In this document: positions 33,900-45,655 of the stretch, in pieces
Position numbering within the stretch: the first letter of the stretch is position 1
Layout: every line of letters starts with the position of its first letter
Assembly: GCA_963457665.1 (NCBI GenBank)
Contig: OY735231.1
Span: 35,380,837-35,444,836 of the forward strand
Source: Thysanoteuthis rhombus
Lineage: Eukaryota; Mollusca; Cephalopoda; Oegopsida; Thysanoteuthidae
Direction: 5' to 3'
Length of the DNA stretch: 64,000 nucleotides
Notes under the pieces: generated by a model
What the model saw: only the letters and a program-made list of their open reading frames with translations
What the model was told of the DNA's origin: nothing
Database searches by the model: none
Translations under genes and position numbers: made by a program

Positions 33900-34880
33900 G
33901 ATTGGAGCGGGAGGTGAGGTGTTCATATCTATGTAGGCGAGGGTCAAGTTTGGTCTGAAATAAGAAAGGTCAATAAGAGGAAGGGTCAGATGGTGTTTGT
34001 TTCTTGTCTCTGTAGATGTTGGGCTTATCTTAGATGATAAGGTCAGTGAGAGGAAGGGGACCGAAACTAAAATAGTCTGATCTTGAGAGAGTGAATTTAA
34101 AAAAAAAAAATTTCTTTCAATAATCGAGAGGTGGTGTGTAGCATTTAATGAATAGATTTTGATATATATGGGGAAGGATGGAATAAGGGTGCGTTGATTT
34201 CTTCTCGAAATCTTTTTGGTTGATGATGGATGATACTTTTTCTCTTAAAAGAGTGGTATGTTTTTGCTCATACTATTTCTTGAAGGAACTGTGGGCTGTT
34301 AGCTAATTCCTTGTATTTATATGCTGTATCTATGTGAATCTGTTAAAAATCGAAGTATTAAGTAGGTTTGCAATCTGAGTGTGACCATACTTTTGTGTTA
34401 TTGAATTACATTAGGATATATAATGGCCGCTTCGATACAATAGCGTGTCGATGAGTCATAGATATGTTGATAAGATTGTCTGGATGGAAGTTATAGTTGT
34501 GGTTGTATATGTTTCTATGTTCAAGCTGGGTGTTTGTCTTTTCTTGTAGTTATAGGGCTCTGATGTTTGTATATCCCTTTCTTGACAGGACTTGGTGCAC
34601 CTCTGAAGTAGTTTGTATCGTAGTCCTTACGCAGAATTGTGTAAACGCCGGCTTCGGGTGGTAACGGTTTGTTTGGTGGTTTGTTTACTAAATCTTTGAT
34701 GGTGGTTGAGGTGTCGGTGGCAATGTGTATTTCCAGCTTGCTTAGGTTGGATCGGAGCTAAGGATAGTGTTGGTTGCGTTAGTGGGTAATATGGTGTATT
34801 TCATGGTGGTTTTGTTTTTCTTTTTGTTTTGTTTGGTGTTAGTTTTGTACATCTCATATGTTGTCCTCTTTGCATGGTAT
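33900..34880 (-). mobile_element. Penelope-like element PLE2, endonuclease half
   Basis: The minus strand reads TKQNKKKNKTTMKYTILPTN, then VNKPPNKPLPPEAGVYTI and KDYDTNYFRGAPSPVKK, then HNYNFHPDNLI and MTHRHAIVSKRPLYI. This is the linker and GIY-YIG endonuclease of a Penelope-like element of a different family from PLE1. The CxxC pair is lost (RKDYD) and several frameshifts occur, so it is dead. It continues at 35385 beyond an RTE insertion. Confidence 0.75.
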
Positions 34881-34889
34881 ATGGAATCT

Positions 34890-35382
34890 TCAAAAAAAAA
34901 AGAAAAGAAAGAAGATCCCATCAATCCTAAAAAGAAGAGTGTACAACCAATGCATCTTCCCAATAGTCACTAATGGAGCTGAAACATGGAACCTAACCTA
35001 GAGACAGATCTGCAAACTGAGAACCATGCAACGTGCACATGAAAGAATTATGCTGGGCCTCACATGGAGAGACCACAAGAAAGCACAGTACATCCAGGAA
35101 AAGACAAGAATCGGAGACATCATAGAATCCATCAAAAAGCTCAAAGGGCAGTGGACTAGCCATGTTCCAAGAACAGCGGACAACCGATGGACGTCACGAC
35201 TCACGACATGGGTCCCCGAGATCACGTGCGCAACAGAGGCCGGCAGAATATTAGATAGAGGGACAAGCTACACCAATTCAGAAAATACTGGCTCTGCGAT
35301 GCCCATGATAGAGAAGTGTGGCAAATCCTGGGGAAGGTCAATATTCAACGACGGACGTTGAAAGACTGATGATGATGATGAT
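34890..35382 (+). mobile_element. RTE-type LINE inserted into PLE2
   Basis: The plus strand encodes CNQCIFPIVT-like sequence, MQRAHERIMLGLTWRDHKKA and IESIKKLKGQWTSHVPRTAD, RWTSRLTTWVPEITCATEAG in a shifted frame, then ends TGAAAGACTGATGATGATGA. It lies between the two halves of PLE2, in opposite orientation, and is less decayed. Confidence 0.85.
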
Positions 35383-35384
35383 TA

Positions 35385-36000
35385 TTCTGAGGACCCTCAG
35401 GTAAAAGCCTAGGATCAATTTTGATTTGATCTTCGGAGTGTGGTGGTCGTTTTTGTTAGAAGATACTAAATTTGCTTATTTCAGCTCAGTGTAATAGGAT
35501 TTCAAGGAAAGGTGGTGTGTTGTTGAACTCTTTTTCTAGGGTGAATCTAATACATGGTTCCACTGGGCTCAATTTAGCTATTAGCGCGTGTGATCTGTGC
35601 GTCTTGGGTATGTATGTACCGAAGCGAAAGTAGGAGGCTGGCGTTATATATGTAAAAGGGCCCGGTTCCAGAAATTTTTGAAAATGAGAAGTTAAAACTC
35701 CACTGTTGGAGATCCCATTGACAATCCATCCCCACATAGACCCTTTTCGTTTCAGACAAAACTTGACTCTCAACTACACGGACAAAACCCAATTTCCACT
35801 CCTACTAAACAACCAAACAACAGGAACATCCCCATCTATTTCCTCAATTTCAATGATGAAAACAGCAACATTTTCTCTGAACTGCTGCAAATTTTTCTCT
35901 GGCTTGCACCCGTCGAAATGCATCAAAACATGCCCATGGAATAATCTAAAAAAATTGAGAAGTGACTCTTGCTTTCTCTTAATTTTTCCTTTTCACCTTC
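35385..36000 (-). mobile_element. Penelope-like element PLE2, reverse transcriptase half
   Basis: The minus strand encodes GVLTSHFQKFLEPGPFTYIT, PASYFRFGTYIPKTHRSHAL and SPVEPCIRFTLEKEFNNTPP then FLEILL, the typical C-terminal part of a Penelope reverse transcriptase. KSKLILGFYLRVLR follows before the RTE insertion point. Where the catalytic YVDD is expected the copy reads YFRFGTYIP, so the active site is deleted. The upstream limit is approximate. Confidence 0.72.
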
Positions 36001-36234
36001 CAATTGCCAGTTTTATTTGTATCTTGTTGGACCACTTCACATTCACAATACAAACATATATATCTAGTCTAGAAAACTTTACAGCTTCAAACGTTAAATA
36101 TATGACCAAACTTTTTATTTAAAAATTTATATAATTCCAGTCAATTATTTCCCAATATCTGTTAATGTAATCTATGTAATTTTTCTACGATGTTTTTTTT
36201 AATGTTCCCACCAGAATTTGATATTAGATATGCA

Positions 36235-36240
36235 TATATA

Positions 36241-36286
<46 letters not shown>
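36235..36286. repeat. (TA)n microsatellite
   Basis: TA run with an initial interruption. Confidence 0.95.
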
Positions 36287-36288
<2 letters not shown>

Positions 36289-37183
36289 TATTAGGATTCG
36301 GATTGAAACTTAAAATAGTAAAAACTGGAGTAGTCCACATCAGCTTCAGCATTTGACTCTATTTTGGATTTCGTCTTTGCATCTGTGCCCACCTTACGAC
36401 TGAATCTGCTCAGACGGGACGGCATAAGGCTCTTTCCCTTAACATGTCGTACTTGACTGATTTAAGACCCCTAAGCCGGAAACCTAGTATCATCGTACAT
36501 TTATTAATTAATATTAATGGCTGGTCCCATGGACATTCCATGGATATTGACAAATAAGGTATCATCTTTACTCTTGCACATACATATCATACCTATATAG
36601 AACAAATAGTACCAATTTTACAATAGATACTTCCATTTCCATAAATTGTTAAAATGGGACCCCATAAAGATTACTGAATCAAACTAATTATAGAAAAACA
36701 CAAGTTAGCTAGAGTTTTCAGGAAATTCAATTGAACATTATAGAGAGCCCTAAAATTGACTCGTTTTTGCTTCTGCATAATTTGTTACGTGGTCACGTGA
36801 TCAGTAAGGGAAACGATCTTTCAGCCAATGGAAATGCAGCAAATAAGCAAGCCGTCAAAAAGGATCCCGTTCAATGAATGCAACCGAGCTTACTAATCAT
36901 TGTTCTATGACTTGGGCTCTGATCAATTCTTTTCATATGATCAACATGTTAATCCCAGTGAAAGGAAAGTCACGGAAATATATGGATTGAGTTTTAAAAT
37001 TTAAAAAAAAAATTATCTTTGAAAAATGCATACTGAATTTGTTTACCGGGGAGAGTATATGTAAAAGAAAAGTAAAAAGTAAAGGAAAGTCACAGTAGTT
37101 TGAGATTATTTGATGTTTAAGAATTTGGATATTTTGTGAAAAAAGTTTGTGTCAATAATTGTATTTCTTGTCTTTATACATAT

Positions 37184-37188
<5 letters not shown>
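36287..37188. other. No gene recognised
   Basis: Unassigned AT-rich DNA. The 210 bases after the TA tract are GC-richer (GACTGAATCTGCTCAGACGG) and could be another repeat, but have no match elsewhere in the window that I can see. Confidence 0.35.
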
Positions 37189-37264
<76 letters not shown>

Positions 37265-37407
37265 ATATTTAGTAAAAATATAAAACAAAGAAATAGAAAA
37301 CAGATTATATCCGTAGTAAATGTTTAATCACATTTTTATTGCCGGTAGCTGATGAGTGCATTAGGTGCGATATGTTGACATTCATCGGATACATATCCTC
37401 GTAATTT

Positions 37408-37470
<63 letters not shown>
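37189..37470. repeat. Two compound (CA)n(TA)n microsatellites
   Basis: CA run into TA run at about 37189-37262 and again at 37409-37470. Confidence 0.9.
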
Positions 37471-37471
<1 letters not shown>

Positions 37472-38329
37472 ATACCTCACTGAAGGATGACAGTCCATTC
37501 CACAAAACTCCTCACAAATCAGGAAAATTTGTTAAGTGAATAATTAAACCTATGGGATTTCAGTGTTTAGTTTCAAATTAGGAAAAACAAAACACTGCAA
37601 GGCAAAATTAGTATTCTTATTACTGTATCTACGTCCTAATCGTTAATGTTGACATAAAAATGGAGGGGACAAAAAGTCGTATGATCTTACAAAATAGTTG
37701 ACACAGACTTGTCTAGACTTAAGCGGAAAAAGCGGAGGTTTATATTATTGACCGAAATTTGATTCACCACCCTCTCTTCCCAAGAAGCTATTTACAAGTC
37801 TTCGTTTCATGTTAATGTGTACCCATCCTTGTATCTATCCTGTTTTCCAGTGTTTTTGTTGAATTCAACCTTATCTACCCATATCTACCATATTTACGAT
37901 GTCGCCTGCTGTTATCACATATTTTTATTTTATTTGATTGTATAGCTTTATTTCTTTCAGGATGACATTACATACCATCATATTAGCTTTTGGAGATTTA
38001 GTTTAAAAAACAAATTTAAAACTTTTTTTCTCCTTTTCTGTCAGGTTCTTTGATAGGGGGATTAAAAAATTCTGGACCATCAAAGACTTTTCATCATTTC
38101 TCTTTTTCCTTTTTATTTGTTCATCGTTTTTAATCACGAATGATTGGGGTTTGTTAAATTCATGTAGTTAATTATTTTATATCGGGTGTCATAATAATGT
38201 AATGTATATTTTTATTTATACTACACATCATTTATTTTTTTTCAAACAAAGGGCCTACTTATGTAGGTTAGTAAAACAAAGGTATTTGACTATGAGGGAT
38301 CAATACGTATAAAAAGTAGACCACTACAG
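37471..38329. other. No gene recognised
   Basis: AT-rich, stop-dense in all frames. No splice-bounded exon or repeat family identified. Confidence 0.4.
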
Positions 38330-39042
38330 CTACCTAGGACAACGAATCTTCATAAAATCCTTACAAGAAGAAGAAATCAAGCGAAGAATCACTATGATGG
38401 TAAGCCGTTAGCGGACCAAGCTCAACCTTGAAAGACAAGAAAATCCCATTAGTCTTAAAAGACGGGTTTATAGCCAACACTCCCTCCAAATACTCACATA
38501 TGGAGCTGAAACATGGAACCTAACCAAGAGACTGACCCAAGAAGAAAAAAATCAAGCGAAGAATCACTCTACGATGGTAAGCCGTTAGCGGACTAAGCTC
38601 AACCTTGAAAGACAAGAAAATCCCATTAGTCTTAAAAAGATGAGTTTACAACCAACACTCCCTCCCGATAGTCACATATGGAGCTGAAACATGGAACCTA
38701 ACCAAGAGACAGATCTAGAAACTGAGAATCCTGCTCCGTACACAAGGAAACCTCACGATCAACACCACATTGACGGATCACAAGACAGTACAATATATCA
38801 GAAAAAAAAGAGTCCAATACATCACAGACTCCATTAGAAAACTCAAATAGGGATGGGCTGGTCGTGTTGCATGAACTGCAGAGAACCGATGGGCATCACG
38901 TCTTACAATCCCCCAGAGATCACATGCATAATCTTGGCCAGTAGAATCCAAGATGGAGAGACGGATGAGACAAATTCAGGAAGGTTCGGCTCTGCCGGAC
39001 GCCAATGATAAATAGGTGTGGCAAATCCTGGGGAAGGTCACT
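38330..39042 (+). mobile_element. RTE-type LINE 3' fragment with internal tandem duplication
   Basis: Family phrases are present (AGACCACTACAGCTACCTAG, CATATGGAGCTGAAACATGG, CAAATCCTGGGGAAGGTCA) but in many frames. About 175 bases starting ATCAAGCGAAGAATCAC are duplicated in tandem (38376 and 38551), copying the start of the region onward. Confidence 0.8.
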
Positions 39043-39844
39043 TATGTTTAGGGCTGGTCTGTCGGATGTTTCAAGTAGGCTATCTTAATTCCCACTTTCT
39101 GAGTCAGTCACAGCAGACGACGATCTTTGACCCTCGACATCGAAGCAGGCAGATAGTTTTTTTTTTCGGTCTGGGAGCACTGAAAATTTTAAAATATAAA
39201 TCAATAGTGATTTCTTTCTTCGCTCTTCTCTTGTTCTGATAGCGAAGAAATCTCTTACTAGTGTCGGTCTTTCGTCAAATCGAAATGGACGAATATTGTT
39301 CAGACTGTTTTTCAATCATTCATTTCCACTGATTGCCCGAAATGTGTGACTTGATAAGATTATTAGAAAAGGAAAAACATAGCTCTTGATGTTGGATAAA
39401 GATTCATTGTTAGTAAAATGTATAAAAACAAAAGGAATACGCAACATTTATTTGTAAGTTCGTAGGATTTATTTCTTTATTAATAAATACATTTGATTAG
39501 ATATTCTGAAATATCAAAATAATCGTCAAAATATCACAATAAAATGATATTTAGCTTCCGCGGATGTTGCAATGAACAATGATATTTGTGCAAAGAAAGT
39601 CAGTTGTATAAATCAGGGATGGTTGTCGTAGAATTAAAATCGTGAGCGTTTATGGTATTAAACTCTAAAGAGAAGCCCTTCATTAAATTACCATTGATGA
39701 ATACGAAGTGGAACATACGAAGCCCTTTGCAGGGTAGTTATCTTGCGTGTTGATATTGCAACTCTGACAAGTTTCTGTATGATGGAGATCTTATATCAGG
39801 CATGATTGTGGAGGAATATTTGACAAAAGGTTTCGGGAATTTGA
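39043..39844. other. No gene recognised
   Basis: Unassigned sequence between two RTE fragments; no coding evidence. Confidence 0.4.
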
Positions 39845-40285
39845 ACGTAACCGATGTATCCTACCGATGGTCACGTATGGAGCCGAAATATGGAACCTGG
39901 CCAAAAGATTGACCCTCAAATTGAGGGCCATGCAACGTGGACATGAAATAATCATGCTCAGCTTCACATTGAAAGATCATGAGACAGCAGAGGATATTAG
40001 AGAACAGACGCGAGTCCGAGACACCATAGAAACTGCTAGAAAACACAAATGGTGATAGGCTGGACATGTTGTAAGAATGACCGATAACTTCAGGACATCA
40101 CAACTCACAACGTGGATCCCCAGAGATCAGGTGCGAGCCTGTGGCTGACAGGAAGTGAGATGGTGTGATGAGCTAGATGAATTAAGAAAGTACCAGCTCC
40201 GTGATGCCCATTATAGAGAGGTCTGGCGAATCTTGAGGAAGGTCTATGTCTGATGATAGACAATGACAGACTGATGATGATGATC
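39845..40285 (+). mobile_element. RTE-type LINE 3' fragment, old
   Basis: The plus strand encodes MVTYGAEIWNLAKRLTLKLR and AMQRGHEIIMLSFTLKDHET, and later the DNA phrases AAGGTCTATGTCTGATGATAGACAATGACAGACTGATGATGATGATC. It is more diverged than the other copies. Confidence 0.8.
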
Positions 40286-40430
40286 AATCTGATCACCCGT
40301 CTGGTTTCTGATCATTTCCCGTGTCTCAACGGATATATGTCTGGAGACACTTGGGTAGGAAATAGAAACACTCATTTTTCAACATTTTTTAAAATTTCCA
40401 GAACGCCATGAATTTCTCTGACATGTAGTG

Positions 40431-40433
<3 letters not shown>

Positions 40434-40515
<82 letters not shown>
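40434..40515. repeat. (TA)n(GT)n microsatellite
   Basis: TA run turning into a GT run. Confidence 0.95.
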
Positions 40516-40517
<2 letters not shown>

Positions 40518-40527
40518 CGCGTGTGTG

Positions 40528-40635
40528 TCTAAAAATTGCGTTATATTATATAGAAACTCATTTGAAATGATTTCCCGTCGTTACACGGTTAATTCATTAG
40601 TGATATATCAGCCGAGTAACAGCGGGAGATTATTT
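40528..40635. repeat. SINE-tail-like repeat, partner of 55760-55870
   Basis: Shares AATTGCGT, TATAGAAACTCA, TTACACGGTTAATTCAT and GATATATCA with 55770-55850. Only the element body is present; the tRNA-like head seen at 55882-55966 is missing. Confidence 0.55.
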
Positions 40636-40923
40636 CAAGTAAGTTTTTAAATAATATAACATAATTCATCATTCATTCTGTCTGAACAAACATGTCCATT
40701 TCTTGTTCTTTGTAGTATGCGTCCGGGCATATCACACATTTCTGGATATCACTCCGCCACGAAATAAAGGACACAAGTTTTTTTGGGTTTTTTTTGACAA
40801 AACTTTTCATGTCTTACCTTCCCCAAATTTTCGCGTCAGAGCAGATGAAAAAATTGGAAAGTCAATTACTCTGTAAATGAGAGTAGAAAAATATACCAAG
40901 AATAACTTCATACGATCAAATGT

Positions 40924-41507
40924 CTACTGTAAAGAAGGTTTATTTTCTATATGTGCCCATCGAGGACTACAAAGCCGTTTTTCAAGCAGGAAAGGCAGGT
41001 AGGATGGTAGGGTTCCATAAGAGTAAAGGATAATGATTCGTTCTTTGGGAACAAGGACATTTTGCACACGACTTATATCGATGCCATCTCCAATAACGAC
41101 CACATAGAGTTGGATGTTTTCATAATGTGTTCGTCTAATTTGTGATATGATTCCGGGGTCATTCAGGTCGATGGTATTGTCCAAAAATAGTAATCCCACT
41201 TGACGAGCATCCCAGAATCTCCTCGGAAATATGTTTAGTTGTAGTTTTCCAAGAAGCGAGCTCAAAGAGCTATACTTGGAATCGACGATATCTTTGATTA
41301 GTTGAAATTTGTCAGTGATAGATCCAATCACAAAGTTTTTAGTGGGCAGGCAGTCATCGAAAATTATGCCATAGCTGAAAGCATTATTACTTCCAACTAC
41401 CTTTATGACTTCGGCTGACGCATTTAGAATTTGATTGGTTTTCTCTTGTCCCAAACGATTTTTACTGACCATAAATACCAAATCTGTCGACCGTGCAACA
41501 TCACAGA
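40924..41507 (-). CDS. Gene B exon 8: degenerate terminal VWA-like domain and stop
   Basis: A 584-nt terminal exon, TTTTCAG acceptor, phase 1, stop at 40924-40926. It begins VCDVARSTDLVFMVSKNRLG, with DxSxS replaced, and retains ARQVGLLFLDNTIDL. Close relative of gene A exon 7. A short hydrophilic tail (RWAHIENKPSLQ) ends the protein. Confidence 0.88.
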
Positions 41508-44500
41508 CTGAAAATTGAACGGAGAAATGGTTTTGATCATCTTACGTTATTAGAATTTTAGAGATTTAGTATTTTCATCGTAATTTTTGACGTGTCATTT
41601 CTTTTAACGTGCTTCCCATCCGTTAAAATCAGTAGCGTAAAGTCAAAATAAAGTATCCATTGAGATTTGAACACGGATTTGATTCACCAGGAGCTGTCAC
41701 AGAAATCTATAACTAGACAGGGCAAAATTCTACAGTCTTATTACCATGGCGTGTATGTCTGGTGAAACGTATTGTAGATTTGAACCCTATTTATTAATAG
41801 GTTCAGTTGGCCGAAATTTTCAATACATTATGAATGAAAAACGAGCATATTTTTCGTCAGGAGCTATTTCTCAATTCAGACTTCACGTTACTGACTTTGA
41901 CAATTGGGGAGCACTAATGCTCGATCATTGTGACAAAATAAAACAATGAAATGAAGAAAGGTAACCAATACTCAATACTTAAACGAGTGTAAATTACTGG
42001 GTAATTTGTTAATCAGTAAATGTTCATTAATTATTGATTTTATTTTGTAATAAAAGAAATCAGATGTAAAATCATTGTACAACCATTCTGATGAGGCAAT
42101 TTACAAATGTAAATGATTGAATGAAAAAGACTTGACCAAAATAGCCACGATTGCTTGTAAAATTGTAACATTATGAAGTGTTGGAGAATTCAAATTGAGG
42201 GCTTTAATGTAAACAGCAAAATATGTTTGATTTAATTTGATGTTGAGAAATTGTCGAACCTGACGGCCGGAATTCCAGAATTGAGAAGAAAGGCTCTAAA
42301 ATAAAATGAACGAAATATTGGAATGCGATCAGGGAGACTTGTAGTGAATCTGGTGATTTTACCTTCCTTCAATATTCCGTTCTGACGTAATCCCCAAAAA
42401 GAATTAACTAAGATATTTCCTATACGAAGTAAGAACCGTGTCTTACCATTTCACCGAAATGTCAGGAAGCTTTCTAACACCATTGGTTATTTAAGTTATC
42501 AAATACAAGGGAAGCCCACAAAATATTTTTAAACACCCGATAATCTTATGTAAACTTATATGATTCGTGTATACGAAAGAAGTAAACGTTACTCACCATT
42601 GAGGTTTTCTCTGTTGACTGTACAAACTTTGTAGGTCAGAAGTCCAGATTTTGAAAGAAGAATGTCATAAGTGTCGAAGGTATACACAAATTCTCTGGGC
42701 GGTTGGCTTGCAATGTCCAGCAGTTTATTCTTATCCACTTTCGGTCCGATTCCAACTACAAAGATCTTCACACCAGAATTTCGGAGCAACTTGGCCTCTG
42801 CTGAAGTCTGTTCATGATCAATTGACATCCCATCGGTGAATATAATGAGAATACGCTCTACCCTAGGGCGGCGTGAAGCATGGTTGAAGACGTATCTTAT
42901 ATAGTTAAGGGCATTGCCGGTCTTAGTTGCTCTTCCCGTCCACTTGATATTTCGAATCTTTTTCAAGGATTCTACTTTGTCCTCACCAGAGTCGAACTTC
43001 AACACGGAAATAAACTTATGATTGAATATAGACACAGCCACTCGGGTCTTTGTGCAGTTAATATCAAATTTATTAATAATGTCTTCAATGATGTGATTCT
43101 CTTTGCTGAATTCATCGATTAGTATGCTTGACGAAGAATCCAAGAGAAAAAATATATCAGCTCTCTCATTTCTGCAGGCTATAAAGAAAGAAAAAATGGA
43201 TATAAGTCATTCTTTGACAGAAATGATAGTTTATGTCAATTATTTAAACACTTAACTGATAATTTATTCGTTTCACATTAAAAGAAATGAAATTTTGTAA
43301 GTATAGTCGTTTTTGTTGTTGGTATATATTAAGCTCCAGCTAGTCTGGCAAAGGTCAAAACGGGGGTGGGGGTATAAGAGCAGTGTAGCACAAAACTTCT
43401 CAGTAAGGAGAGCCTACCTACCTACTTTGAAAATTATCATTTGATATTCTGGCCTTTTACCTGGGATCGAACTCTATCCATAGGGACCAATAGGCAATAC
43501 ACAGCTATCCCAGCCAAGAAGTGGCTGAGATAGTGTACAATTAATATGTGTATACAGAGGAAGCCACTCTTTGTGATCAGTTTGATTACGCGTGATAACA
43601 ATAAACAGCTGATAACATTCAAAAGACATAGAAATCGGAACAATTCAAATTCATTGTTATGAATTCATTCTTTTGAAATTCATCACTATTAACAAATTTA
43701 CATATTATTTTAGCAAAATTTTTATAGATATTTCTGATAATCAAGAATCAATTTTAAATAAAGATTTCGGAGTCAACTGACCATGATAACAATGACCGTT
43801 TAATTACATTATCTTCCTCTGTAGTAATATAAATGAAATAAATAGTTTGTGTAGATGAATTAATAACCTTTTTGTGCAAAATGTATATAAGATACTCTGA
43901 TAGCTTGCTTCGTTGTTGAATATTTATGCATTTCTTGCCAGTGTAAGAGGACTGCTATCAATACCTACGCAAGCCAAATTTTTGAATGATGACTTTTTTA
44001 AAAGTAGGAAGTCCACCTGGAAGACTGGCGTACTCCATATGTACTCGTGCCGTACTAAGCTGAGCTTAGGAAGTGCAGAGTTCTCCTAACGGTTAATTCA
44101 AATTCCGGCTGGAATACATTACTTTGCACTAAAGCCGTTTGGGAAAGACATCAACCTCTCTGAATTTTCCGGGTTGCTCGTACAATGTAATCGAGTACAA
44201 CCTCTCACATGTTACTTGGAGAGGAGACGGACACTGCCAAGTAAGCTCATTGAGCCTAGAAATGCCATAAACGGTCCTAGTGCCTCACCGGTCTACTGAG
44301 GATGATTTGATTTGATTTAGGAAATAAAATAAGTAAATATCATGCGAAATCTTCGGTAGAGCTAAATAGATTTATACAATTGCATTCTTCTCCCGTGGAT
44401 GAAACAACAAATTTTAGTGATCTCTGCCAAAAGTAACTTATTCATTGACCTCCCCTTTTTTCCAATCCTTTAATTGATCGCCACCCAACAAGGCATGCTA

Positions 44501-45600
44501 CTGAAAGACGTTGGTCACGTGAGAGCTTGGTATTTATCGACTAACAAGACCTGTTTTTTCAAAATAAATCTTTAGAGATATTTTTGTTTGCTTAAAAAAA
44601 CGTCAACATGATCACTATTTCTGTGCGCAGTCAAATATGATAATATTACAAAACTTGAAAATAGATCTTACCTCTTTCGCTTTCCTCCGCAGTTATCAAC
44701 TGATCCGTACTTGGTCTTACACTCGGCATCGGTGTGGTCGTGGATCGATATGTAACTACTGGAAGAATTGAAACGATTTTATGATTTAACATATGATCCT
44801 GTGAGAATGGATAAAAAAAATTTCTAATTTTCAACATGGTGCACTAATATGTTTATAAAACTTCACGTGTTGTATTTAAAACATTCTCGTAAAGTTCTCC
44901 TCTGATATCTAAAAGTAAGACGTTCTCGTAAAAAAACCCTTTGTAAGTCAGTTATGGCGTAAATCAATTAGTAAAAAATGACTTAATCTATATGAGAATT
45001 CTTCTGTTCTCAGACCCTAAAAAAGTCTATGATGTTATGTAGCGTAAGATATCGGAACAGAATCGACTGGTTAAAGGAAAACGCTATAATCAAATCATAT
45101 AAATTTATACTCGTCAATAATTGATCAACTGTAGCATCAAAATTTGAATTAAGTAATGTAAAAAAATCTTCATCGACGAATGAATATGGTCAGAATTAAT
45201 TCTATTTATGACATCACCGGCGCTTTTCATTGGAAAACAACGAAAATAGAGTAATGAACATCTCCTGGCAAATCTTGATGCTATCAATAAACTCACCAGT
45301 GTCAGACAAAGAAAAAAGTAATAAAAGCCATTCTCCCTAAAATCAAAAAATATGTCAAGGAAGGGTCTAGTGAAAGACAAAGGCTGATTTTTAAGTCTAT
45401 GGACAAAATCGCATGGCCAGGAGCGCTGGAAAATCCAAACAAATAGACCCTACAGAAATAGGTCAAAAAAGCTTATTTTTTTCAGAAGTGGCTTCGTGAA
45501 GTACTGATGCTAATTTGTAAGTCTATAGACAAAACGGTATGGCCAGCGGTGCTAAAACAAAAAAGAAACAAAACAACAGGCAAACAAACACACAAACGCA

Positions 45601-45655
<55 letters not shown>

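Noticed and set aside
35706-36122. 138-aa plus-strand open frame
   Set aside because: It overlaps the Penelope reverse transcriptase homology on the opposite strand and shows no family features of its own.
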